From Chrysomallon squamiferum (Eukaryota; Mollusca; Gastropoda; Neomphalida; Peltospiridae), in the NCBI GenBank assembly GCA_012295275.1, contig CM022665.1:34030022-34094021 (forward strand): a DNA stretch of 64,000 nucleotides, read 5' to 3'. Made by a program: the position numbers and the translations under genes. Under the pieces are notes generated by a model. That model did not search any database. It saw only the letters and a program-made list of their open reading frames with translations, and was not told the origin of the DNA. The stretch's first letter is position 1, and every line of letters starts with the position of its first letter. Below are positions 1 through 11,436 of this stretch, in pieces.

Positions 1-122
1 TTTGAAATATCGTATATCTAAATTAAACACAGTCAAATGAATACTTACCAATCCTAATTCACATTACAGTTTGATCAAACCAGACATCCTTGCGCCAGTC
101 TTACGCACCCAGTAAAATAAAA

Positions 123-162
123 CGTTACTAATTTATTACTCAGTAGTAATAAATTAGTAACG
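123..162. repeat. Perfect 18-bp inverted repeat (hairpin)
   Basis: The left arm CGTTACTAATTTATTACT (123-140) and its exact reverse complement (145-162) are separated by a 4-nt loop CAGT (141-144). The arms have no mismatch. It could be a transposon-end or foldback remnant, or a cruciform-forming site. Confidence 0.85.
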
Positions 163-1379
163 GTCAGTGCATGGCGACTATTTATTTTTATTTTTTATTA
201 TTATTTTTTTTTTTTTTTTTTTTTTTTTTAAACCTTGTTATAAAAGCAAATAAAACAATAATTTTGTAATTTAAATTTTATTGAAAGGTTTACGGTGTAT
301 CTAATTTCTCTAAAGGGTGGTCAAACGGTTTTACCAATGCTGTAAGACTATTACACGCGCGTTACTTTAGACCATAAAAATTCGTGTGTTCAAACGTGGG
401 AGTATCGTTTCGCGTTTCCCAAACACAGAATGCACAGACATAGATCTTTTGTTTGCGCTGATACTATCTGCAGTCTGTTGTATTTCATGGTACTTGGTTT
501 ACAGACGTATCTTTCTGAGGTTAGATCACCCAGAGATTGCCTTTCTTAACTTCGCCCGCCATTTTCCAGCAAAATGAAAATATATAACCTCCCTTGTCTG
601 ACATCACGTGTTTTTAAATGCTTGACTTTCTTCTAATTATTATTTATAGTCTTGTTCAGATTTTGTAAATTTGTTTGTTTGTTTGTTGTTTCCATCATTA
701 TTATTATTATTATTATTATTAAAGTAGTGGTAGTAGTAGGAATAATAGTAGCAGTTGTAATAATACTAATGATAGTAGTAGTAGTTTTTGTTATTCTGTC
801 TCTTCGTCTTCGTCTCACTTTCTGTTAATTATATTAATCTGAAAAATATATTCTCGGATATTTTCTTGCATTAAGGGGGAGATATATTTTAACTTTTTAA
901 TACAAAATATTACACTGAAAACAATAATATCTTTGAACATTGTTTTGATTCCATTTTTAACGGACAAATCACTTCGATCAGACAAAAGATTAGTTCTCAG
1001 TTTTTAGTCTTATTCTGAATCAATCTAAAACGAAAAATACATCAACAATAATAATCTGTAAAACTAACTGAATAGAATATAATATAATTTTTAACAAATA
1101 TATAACTTAAGTTTAATTATGTAATTATCACAAATTGCATATGTGAATTATAATAACATTACAATTATTATTGTTGTTGTTGTCGTCGTTGTTATTACTG
1201 TCGTTGTTATTATTACTGGTGGTGGTGGTAGTAGTAATAATAATGATACATAGAACTGTTTGTACTATTATTTGTATTACACTACTACTTATGCTTTTGG
1301 AAGAAGATATTTAGTTTTTGAGGAAATATAACCACTAAAGTCTTTTTGTATCAAATGACGGTTTTTATTATTTATCTTT

Positions 1380-1773
1380 TCCCATATCTATCCTGTATTA
1401 TTCTTCTCTATTTTCTTTTTTTCTCAGGCGTTTTTACCACCCTGGAAGTTATGTTCAAACTACTGGGGGTATTTTTTCCACGTTATTTCATACACGTTAA
1501 TCTTCTCATAACGTTAAGGTTATTTTTTAATCCGTCTTAATAAGCAGGTGTTTAATTTTCTTTAAAAAATTATTTACTGATGGTCAAAGGTTTTTGGTTT
1601 TCTGAGGGTGCTTTGGCCAACAGCTACTTTGTTTATTAAATAACAGTCTTCATTACTTGATATCTTCGTAGGATTATTCTCCATATATTTTCTTCTTCTT
1701 CTTTCTTTAGCTTTTACGACCCTGGAGGTTCTACTGGGGGTCCTTTTCCGCATCGGTTCTTATACGTTAAGCT
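1380..1773 (+). repeat. Diverged direct duplication (two copies about 300 bp apart)
   Basis: Copy A (about 1380-1504) and copy B (about 1680-1773) share a CCATAT...pyrimidine-rich...AG lead-in. Both then have ACCCTGG(A)AGGTT-like sequence, CTACTGGGGGT, and a TACACGTTAA/TACGTTAAGCTT block. Copy B lacks about 10 bp present in copy A. The origin is unknown; it may be an old repeat family or duplicated exon-like sequence. Confidence 0.6.
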
Positions 1774-3067
1774 TCCATTAGCTTCTCGAATGTCTGTTTT
1801 AGGTTTCTGTTCTGGACAGAAATCTGCGGTAAGGTCAGAGTTTGTGCCCATCTCTACCGTGCCTGAGTCATAATTGAATACGAGCATTTTAATTGTGTTT
1901 TCCCTATTGTGTCTTGTTTGCTTATAAAATGTAAATATTATTTCACGCTAATCATCCAGTGATAGATTACTTATTATGATAGATTATTTTATAATGTTAA
2001 TATTGCGAATCGTTTCGGCTGTGATGCATCAGTAAATGGTGTAGATAATAAGTATCTGATGAACGATCTTTAAATACTTGTTCGCAATAATTAAGTTATT
2101 TTTACCGTTCACGGATTTGTAAGTATATTTACTCTAATATATAACAAACACACATATATAAATACATACATATATAGATACATACATAAATATATATAAG
2201 CATTTAATAATTTAAATATGTAACATATCATTCAATAATATGTTATTTAATACTATTTGTATATGACATCTTTTAATCATTTTAAATTATTAATGTCACT
2301 TAGCAGCGTCTATGTTTGACGTATTATTTAAATCTGATATTTGTATCATGTGTGTGTGTGCGTGTATGTATGTATCTACAGAATACTTATGTATCTCATT
2401 TGACAACATTTATACTTAATGTTACATAACATATGCACGACATATATCCGAAATAATCACGAGTTACATGTAATATCAGAATGCAACAAACATCACTTTT
2501 TAAATACGAAATGTTGACTAAAATTATAAAAATAATTAAAATATACTTACATTTTAAAATACTATATGTCCTGTTTGTATTATATATTTTTGTTACTATA
2601 TCATGAAATAAGTGTCTGAAATAAACAAAAACAAAAGTCGTTTTAAAAACTTTCACTAGTTATAATTGATTGATTAATCTGTTTCATTGTTTTCATCCAG
2701 TTACGTCATTTCCTAGCTGAACAGTTCTCTTGTGTAGTCTGCTGCCACTCAATTGGTTTTAATCATTGACTCATTGTGGCATATTGTCCTTGACACATGA
2801 TCAAAAACGGTCGATTGTGTCCGTCATTTCTCTCGCGCTATTTCACCGATTAGTATCGTCGTCTGCCTTTCGTTCTTGTTTATTTCAAACTCTTTATTTT
2901 GTGCTTTGAGTTTATTAGTCATGTTGTTTAAAGATTACGCAGCCTCTGAATGATCTGAAATGAAGCAGTTATGGTAATTATAGGGTTTTTTTAATTTTAA
3001 AATTATTATCGTTGGTTTTATTTTTGTTGTTGTTACAATTATTATCATCATTTATTATTATTATTAT

Positions 3068-3100
<33 letters not shown>

Positions 3101-3277
3101 AAGTAGCAGTAGTAGTAATGATAGCTGTTGTAGTTTAGTACTAGTAATGTAGTAGCTGTAGCAGCAGTAGCAGTAGCAGTAGGAATTTCGGTGTAATAGT
3201 AGTGGTGTAATAGTGGTTGTAATAGTAATGGCATTGTTAAAAATATTGCATTAATAAGAATCCAGAATATAAATTTC

Positions 3278-3785
3278 TTGCTTTGAGTTGCGAGCTAAAA
3301 TCCGAGTGACGAGCCAGTTGGCACGACGAACAACACAACATTCGCCCAACATCCCGCCTTTCACTCGTTTGCTTCACGCGGTTACCTCGCCGTGGAAACA
3401 TCTCTGTTGTGTTATGCTCACGATTTATGCAGTATTTTGCCAAATTACCATGGATCCTAAGAAAGTTAGTGCAAAGGACAGTGCTGAAAAGAAGAAGTGG
3501 ATGATGTCCATTGAATTAAAGTATGAAATCATAGAAAAACATGAGCGAGGTGAGCGTGTAGTTAACATGGCTAGGCATTACAAGCGTAGTAATTTTTCGA
3601 TATGTACCACACTGAAGCAGAAGGAATCGATAAAGTCTACAACTCCAGCCAAAGGCGTTAAAATAATTTCTACGCTGCGGAGCTCTGTCCATGAAAAGAT
3701 TTTTGGAAAATTGATTTGATATACGAGCAAGTTTGAGTTACGAGCTCGGTCACGGAACGAATTAAACTCGTAAGTCAAGGTAGCA
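3278..3785 (+). mobile_element. Tigger/pogo-like DNA transposon remnant, internally deleted
   Basis: A plus-strand reading frame, from the ATG at 3451 to the stop at 3717-3719, encodes a helix-turn-helix segment of the Tigger/jerky/CENP-B N-terminal type, with key stretches such as MSIELKYEIIEKHERGER and a following ARHY. The frame stops after about 89 residues; the CENP-B second HTH and the DDE catalytic domain are missing. The right end reads TTAAACTCGTAAGTCAAGGT then AGCACTG, as expected for a Tigger-type terminal inverted repeat. On the left only sub-terminal sequence with TTGAGTTGCGAGC and CGAGTGACGAGC remains and the outer end is lost. This is a non-autonomous, dead copy. The family assignment comes from resemblance recognised by eye. 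Confidence 0.75.
3451..3719 (+). pseudogene. Truncated Tigger-like transposase (HTH N-terminus only)
   Basis: This is the coding relic inside the element above. It begins MDPKK, then has a Lys-rich stretch and one psq/CENP-B-type helix-turn-helix used by Tigger transposases to bind their terminal repeats. All catalytic DDE sequence is absent, so no transposition activity is possible. The open frame extends upstream to 3288 without an obvious domain. It is unrelated to the neighbouring host genes. Confidence 0.65.
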
Positions 3786-3832
3786 CTGTATTTTGAATTT
3801 TGCTTATTGTATTGCATGCTTACAATGCTTCA

Positions 3833-3895
<63 letters not shown>

Positions 3896-6324
3896 ATAAA
3901 AAGATACATAGATACATAGACACATAGACAGACAGATGAATAAACAAATAATCCACCAATTTCAAATAAATTATAATCAGTAATGACATAGTGTCAAATA
4001 ATGTATTTCATTTTCTATTACAAATTTTATAAAAATGAAAAGAATAATATCTTTATTTTGAAATATATTTGAATTGTATATAAGTTTAGAGAAAAGTCTT
4101 GTTTGTGTAATACAGTTAAAAAGTGAAAAAGTTCATAATAATAATGATGATAATAATAATATTATTATTTTTTGTTCTTGTTGTTGTTGCTGCTGCTGCT
4201 GTTGTTGGTATTACTATTGTTATTATCATCATCATTGTTATTGTTGTTATATATTCATAATCGTTATTATTTTTATATTAATTCAGAGAATGTCAGGTAT
4301 AAAAATTTATATCCAAAAGTTACATTATTGATAAAATACTGATTTTTTAAATTATATTTAATTGTTGTTTTTGCTGCTACCTTTAATGTATAAAAATTGT
4401 TATTTATTTCTTACCTTTGTGTTAAACACGTCAAAAAATTATGTAATTTTTCATCGCATCAACAATATTATAAGCCTGGGGAGAACGAAGTCATCGAATT
4501 TTGTGATTCTAAGTAACAGTTTAACTGTTGTTATTCTGAATTATTATTATTATTATTTGTTGTGTTTTTATTATTTATTATTTTTTTATTTTATTATTTT
4601 TATTATTATTTTTTGTTTTTTATTTTTTATTTGTTTTTGTCTGTTGAAGTATGTGTTAAAAACTATGTTGAACACAAAATTGTAGAGTATGTAAACGCAG
4701 GATTTTAGTGTTAAAAGTAATATTTAGTGTACGTTATGTATTTATGATTTTAATAAATATTAAACTTAGGATTTAGTGTATATTATAACACAGGATATCA
4801 GTAAATATTAGACACAGAATTTAATATATATATATATATATATATATGTTATTCTTATGATTTGTCAATAATTATAATTGTAGGGATTTATTATTTATTT
4901 TATGCGTTTACTGAAATTACAAGTTTTTCTATTAAAAGACTAACGTTTCTCAGACTATTCACTTAGGAAATTTTTATGCACGTTAAAAACACTGCACATA
5001 CCACGTTTAAAATGACCTTCACATTTCTTAAGAGACAAAAATGTCCATAAATTAGAAAAACAAAACGTGTTTAGCTAGGATTAAACCACTTTGTTAGTGA
5101 GTACTAACTTAAAATGTTAATTTCGATTTTGTTTTAAGTTCACTTTTACAATAAACATCCAAATCACGTTTTAAGACTCAAATGTTCAAACTGAAATGTT
5201 TGAGAATATAAAAGATATATATATATATATATATAAGTAAAGGAAAATAAAGTGCATTATCATTGCGGAGAAATAAAATAATAATAATAATTAATACCAG
5301 TGGTGGTAGTGGTTGAGATAATGATGGGAAATGGGTTCTTATTAAGGACATAAATAAACATCTGCAGAATTTTTAAAATAAATCATTTAGCTGTTTTACT
5401 AGAATAAAATATTCCATGTAAAAATATCTCGTATATAAAAAGTGTAGAATGTTTTTTAAGATTTAAAATATTAACTATACATTATTTTATTATACAGTAT
5501 TATACGCGAAATTAATATGTAAAGCAGATTTATAACATTTAAGTGTTTATATTCATATAAAACGCATTCTGTATTTTATAATTGTGTAGATAATCAAGTA
5601 TTTTAATAACATTTATCTAGGGAGAATACAGCAGGCACTGAAATGTAATGTTTAAAAAAACCAATAAGATGAAAATCCAACAGGCTTTTGTAACATAATT
5701 TTGAAAAATATTAACTGATAAATTCAAATAAATTATTAAAAAATATCTTGGTACATCTAACATCGTTCTTAATTTTAGATAAAAATAGTATTAAAGAAAA
5801 CAGTCTTGAAATTTGAAGCTTAAATATATTAACTGGAAAAAATAAAATAATAAGTCTTAAATGTATCGTATTAAAATATAAGATGGTAATTATCCAGAAG
5901 GCCTTGAAATGTGATGACACACACACAAATATATTTATATATATATATATACATATTGTCTGTGTCGAGGAAATGTTAGCAGTTATGTTTACGTTTATTT
6001 CATTTTGATTGCTTTATCCTACGAATTGGTCTACCAACAGTTTAGCAGCTCACACCTGCCTATAATGTCTAGAATGTGCCATTCTCTACTCAGGTCGTAA
6101 ATCAGTGAGAAACGCAAGTCCAATACCTGGCTACCGTGTGGACACTCGGCTGTCCTAGACATGTCTCGCCTACAACGTTTTTGTTGGACGTTTTAAAATT
6201 GCAGAATCAATTGCGCGACGTGATAGATTAGTCTTACGTGATTCTAAGATCCTCGCGATTTTATAATGTACAAATTTATTTCAGTACGTACAACAAAGTA
6301 ATTATTGTTATATAGTGTGTGTGT

Positions 6325-6370
<46 letters not shown>

Positions 6371-6760
6371 CGTCCGTGTGTGTGTTTGTGTGTTCGTTTT
6401 GATCAGTATCTTCTGCTGTAAAAAGCTTATTTATAAATCTAAAATTAACGAATACTAAATGCGGTGGTACATTTATAATTAAATATCGATTTACAAGCAA
6501 ACAAAATTTAAAGCAGACCTGCCACTATTAATTTATAGATCGCAGAAGCTACCTTTTACAAGGTATGGTTCATTTTCAGCGACATACTGCGAGGGGAAAA
6601 CAAATCTAAGCGGAGATTCTAAGTGTAGAAACACTGGGTTTTTTGTGTAAATCTTTTACATTGCTGTACACTGGTGAGTGATGAGGAAGCTATCTTATCA
6701 CACATTCAGCGGCTGTACTTCTCAGAGCTAAATCTTTAAGGATTTATAGTTGACACCGTG

Positions 6761-6960
6761 TGTTGTTGTCGTTTTATTGGCCCTGTACACTTCTGGGTTG
6801 ACGCGACGTACAGAATTCTCTCAAAGCTTTATTAGCAATGCCACACTTTCTGGTTGATGCGTTGTGCTGTTTTTGTTTTATTATTGTCCTTCCACACTTT
6901 TCTCCCCGACGTGCTGTACCTCTGAACACATTTTGTGTTGTTGTTTTATTGCCAACATTT
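6761..6960 (+). repeat. Degenerate tandem repeat, about 60-70 bp unit, three copies
   Basis: The pattern GTTGT(C/T)GTTTTATTG, then a CCACACTT-like block, then GG/CC-GTTGACGCG or GACGTGCTG-type sequence recurs at about 6761, 6860 and 6942, with partial internal copies. The copies are strongly diverged and were aligned by eye. Confidence 0.45.
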
Positions 6961-8557
6961 TAAAATGAAATGAAATAATTTATCTGGGAATTTCAGGAAT
7001 GATACGAACGCTAAACTTATGGAGAATATTAGTATGTCTCTTTTTTGCGGCATATAGTTGTTTATAGGTAACCACAGTTTTTGGCTGGTAACTAATTTAA
7101 TGGCAGATTATATTTGTTTGTTTGTTTGTTTGTGATTGGTAGAAATATGAAAAAAAGAGCCCATTCAGACTTGTTCTTCTGAAGTCTAGATAGTGTACAG
7201 TTACGTTGTTGCTGAACAACGTTTAAACATCTAGTGGTTGTGACATTCTTTATTCAGGTAAAAAACAAACAAAGCTTTTAATCTCCAGTGTTATGCTTTT
7301 AGTCGATGTACCTTTATTGGAAATATGTTTTCCTTTGGTATTATTGTTAGTGTAATTGTAAGTCTAACGTTTAATAGTAATAGTAATAGTAGAAGAAATA
7401 GCAGCGGCAGCAGTAATCATAATTACAGCCATAATGATGATGAACATCATAATCATCATTATTTTCATTATATCCTCCGTCAATACATTAAATTATTTAT
7501 TTTTTCCATTTTTTTATATTTTTTTATTATTCAGTTACTTCATTTGTTTCAGTCGTTATCGAATCTATATTTGAGAATAATTATCAAGTGTATTCAACGT
7601 CATTTACAGTATAGAAAAACTAAGCTGTCTAAAGACACAGACTGAATTAAATTAAAATAAATACAGAGAAAAGAAATGTTCAGACAGATCAGACCCTGCG
7701 TGTAAAAAACGACTAAATGCGAATGACTATGTTGTTAACGTTAATAGTGTGTCCATCACCTGTTACCACAATAACTCACTGAAAGATGTTATTTAAAGTG
7801 TAATCAGTGCTACATCGTCTATTTTCTTTCAGCTTAGAGCCTTTTTTTTTTTTTTTTTTTAGCAGTTAGATCTTATAATGAAAATCATAGTTAATTATTG
7901 AACCATGACCAATAATTGCTTTTCGATTCGTGCAATTCCGGCCGTTTGCCCGTTTTAAAATCGTAGATACTGTTAGTGTTTTGTATACAATCTAAATTAT
8001 ATTTATCGTACATCCTTGAGGTTGTAATACGCTTCACTAAATATTTTTTCATTTGAATGTTATGAAAGAGGCCGTGTGCCTCAACAAGCGCGTCATTGTG
8101 CTATGTACAATTGTAGGGTGTACGTTCTCTGATGGCCTCTCCACTTGGCAGTTAACTGATGGCTTTTTGATATACTGCATTTGCCTGCCAACCTTTGACT
8201 GGAAAGACATTTATTATACACTCTCATTCAAGTGGTCGAGTTATTATGAGCGCTTTAAAGCCGTTACCAAACCTTCAATTATGACGCAAACAAATGCACG
8301 ATAAATGGCCGTAAAGCGACAGTAGCGATAGTTAACAACATTCATCTGCGCATATGCCTTTTCCGTTTGGAACCGTGAAGAGTTCTCTAGAAGCATCATT
8401 TTCGTTTATTATTATTTTTTTAAGTACCTGTTTCTTCTGTTTAGTTTCACCTGAAAGTCTTAAAAATGGCAAACAGTGAAATATACTGCGCATTACAAAA
8501 ACATAAGGAGATATTTTTTTAGAATATCGATTTGCTTGAAGTGAGCTGCTTTCTTCC

Positions 8558-8565
8558 TGACGTCA
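8558..8565. promoter_or_regulatory. CRE-like palindrome TGACGTCA upstream of BMP2/4
   Basis: This is an exact 8-bp CREB/ATF consensus 1.66 kb upstream of the BMP2/4 start codon. Binding is an inference only; an 8-mer can occur by chance. Confidence 0.3.
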
Positions 8566-9884
8566 TTGCTCACGTTCATCACTAACTACTGAATTTGACA
8601 AAATAATAATAATAATAATAATAACAATAATAATAATAATAATCAAAATAAATAAATAAATTAAGAATATAAAGATTTGAGACATCTTGTTAAAAGATAG
8701 CACGTATTTCATGTAAATAATCCTTTCTTCAGTTTTAGATATCACGTCCTAAATGTTTTCTGCTAAAGAATTTATTCTTACTTTCACATTTATTTTTATT
8801 TTCCTTTATCATTAACCCTATTCGAACAAGCTGTGTACAAACGCGATTAATCACCTAAATGGACGAAAGAAGCAAAAATAAATTCTTACACATAGAGGGA
8901 AGGGGGTGTTGTTAAATCTCTTTCACTGATATATTGTATTTAGGCTTACTTATAAAATTGTATTTAAACTGCAGAATATTTGATTAAAATATTTAGTTGA
9001 TAAATCAAACGATTATTGGTTAACGTTCCAAGCAAAAGAAGAAAAAAGCATAAAAACACAATAAAAAGTGTTCAAAATACACTAGCCATATCCGAAATTC
9101 TAGTTTATTTCCAAAAGGCATCGATTTTAGCAAAAATTTGCTGTTCGAAGACATAACAAAATAAATTTCTTTGCGAATACTTTACGCAGTCTAAGTGGCT
9201 ATTTTTACGTTGGTATTTTTTTCCTCTTTCTTTCTTTCTTTCTCTTACTGTAAACACATTATAGTCATAACTAGTAAAATAATCATGTAAATGCTACACG
9301 AGTTAGGTTTGTCTTTTTTATTATTATTATTATTTTCATACATCACTGATTACACCATATTTATATTTGTTTTTGAAAATATGTTTTCTCGGGGAAAACA
9401 AATGAATCGTATTTATTTGGCACTGTCATGGGTTTTTTCAATAAAAATGCAAACATTTGTATAAATGTATTTATTTTTTAAATAAAATAATGTATAAAAA
9501 TGAAATTTTAAATAGCTTGTTATTTTCTGCAACTGTTTTCAAATTATTACAATTTGTATTCGTGTTATAAACATGCGTCTTTGTGAAACGATGTAGGAAT
9601 GGTTTTGTGAACAGCAGAAACAGTTGGCTTTATGGTTTTATTATTATTATTCTATTTTATTTTATTTTACTGGTATACCTGAACCTATATAAAACAATAC
9701 GGTTATTTTTCCTTATGTATAATGAAAACGTAATTGTTTTTCTGTTAAATTTAGCTGTGACCAAATCAAACTCAGATCCCCGAATTACCACTCTGAGTTT
9801 TTCACTGCACACAGTAATTTATCTGTTAGTCTGAGAAGATTGCTTTATATCTCATAATGTTATTACTGCCACAAACCTAAAAAT

Positions 9885-9990
<106 letters not shown>

Positions 9991-10214
9991 TGATCGTATG
10001 CTTATCTTCTTTTTTCTTTTTCTTTTTTCTCCAGGAAAAAAAAAAAAGGAGAGAAAAAACTTTTATAAAGGCTTTTATGATTTGTCTTTTGTGCGCATGT
10101 GCATCACACCATACGTTGCGCCAAATAAAACATTGTTTCCATTCCTGTTATTTTCGCCCTGTTTGAATATTTTTCACAACTCTCTTTCGTTTCTTTCCAG
10201 GCGTCCTGGTCAGC

Positions 10215-10551
10215 ATGATCGTCATCTGCAGTCACATCTGTGTTGTGCTCGTGCTAAGCGTGGCAGTGGTCGGCCAGAGTAACGTCCCTTTATCGTCAAC
10301 GTCACAGAGTAACGTCAAGTCTTCTAGGAAACCAAAAGACGACTCGTTTGTAAAAACTATCGAGGCGAGTTTGTTGAACATTTTTGGACTGAAATCTCGC
10401 CCGATGCCCACGAGGGATTCCAAAATACCACAGTATATGTTGGACCTATATGATCTGCATAGCCGGCGGCCAGGCATCGCCAGTCCGTTTATGCTGACGA
10501 AAGGCAAGGGCCTCTTACCTGCCAATACCATTCGCAGTTTTTATCATATGG
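10215..10551 (+). CDS. BMP2/4: BMP2/4 coding exon 1 (signal peptide and N-terminal propeptide)
   Basis: The exon is bounded by an acceptor TTTCTTTCCAG (ends 10200), a 14-nt 5' UTR remnant, the ATG, and a donor G|GTAAGT after 10551. It encodes residues 1-112 plus the first base of codon 113 (Asp). The phase-1 intron right after the NTIRSFYH-like motif matches the position of the coding intron in vertebrate BMP2 and BMP4. Confidence 0.96.
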
Positions 10552-10599
10552 GTAAGTAAATCGAATGTTTAATATGTATTTCTTTTATACATTATCTTT

Positions 10600-10653
<54 letters not shown>

Positions 10654-11391
10654 TCATTAACGTTAAAATTGTAGATAAAAAATAATTAAATATATAAATA
10701 AATATTTTAACTCATACCATATTCAGGCCTATATTTTCTCATGTACTTTATTAGTGTATTTTCCTGTCAAAGCGAAATAAGTACTATATTTTATTACTAT
10801 TATTTTATTTTATTTGAGGGTTAAACGTACAGTGATTAACAAAATCCTGATATCAAAGACTTTGTCATTAAATATTTCGTTAAATGGCCTTTAAATAATA
10901 ACTGACATAATAATAATAATAATAATAATAATCACCGTGATCAACATTATAATCATCGACGTTATCATTACTATAAGCATTAAAATCATCATCATTTCAT
11001 CATTATCATAAAAATCTTTTATACTTGATTATAAAATTTACAGATTCTTATTATTCCATTATTTATTACCAGCTGACTTTATATTATGGATCCTTTAGGC
11101 GCCACTGAAGCTGAGCGACTGTGCAAATACCGCCATTTTACTTTGTGTTAGGCGCTGTTAGTTCTCTCATTTTCCTACATTTGAAGCTAAATCCTTTAGA
11201 TTAGATTTTAAAATAACTCACCTCATTTCCATATCAATACTGAACATCTTTTGTGATTAAAAACTGTGCTTACTGAAAATACCGAATGCTACAGAATGTT
11301 TTCAATCAGAAACTAAAAAACATAAAAAAGCTAGTTAACTTTATCGAAGTAAGTTTGAAGTTTATGTTAATGTCTGAAATGTAGCATTATT

Positions 11392-11436
<45 letters not shown>

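Larger units (their letters stand above)
1..3277. other. Intergenic AT-rich DNA, no gene recognised
   Basis: No convincing coding region is seen. The stretch holds a poly-T run (about 204-229), (ATT)n and (TAG)n microsatellites (about 697-720 and 3068-3100), a perfect short hairpin at 123-162 and a diverged duplication at 1380-1773. CpG-richer unique patches occur around 340-560 and 2810-2870. Short open frames here read through simple repeats or have no recognisable domain. Confidence 0.7.

Noticed and set aside
633-818. Ile/Thr-rich minus-strand open frame
   Set aside because: It is the translation of ATT/AGT repeats.
7325-7645. 106-codon open frame with Ser/Asn and His runs
   Set aside because: Repeat-derived composition and no domain or splice context.
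8053-8304. 83-codon open frame in a CpG-richer patch upstream of BMP2/4
   Set aside because: No domain, signal peptide or splice context; the patch is better read as possible regulatory DNA.
10232-10531. Minus-strand open frame of 99 codons over BMP2/4 exon 1
   Set aside because: It is an antisense shadow of a clearly conserved BMP2/4 exon and has no domain of its own.
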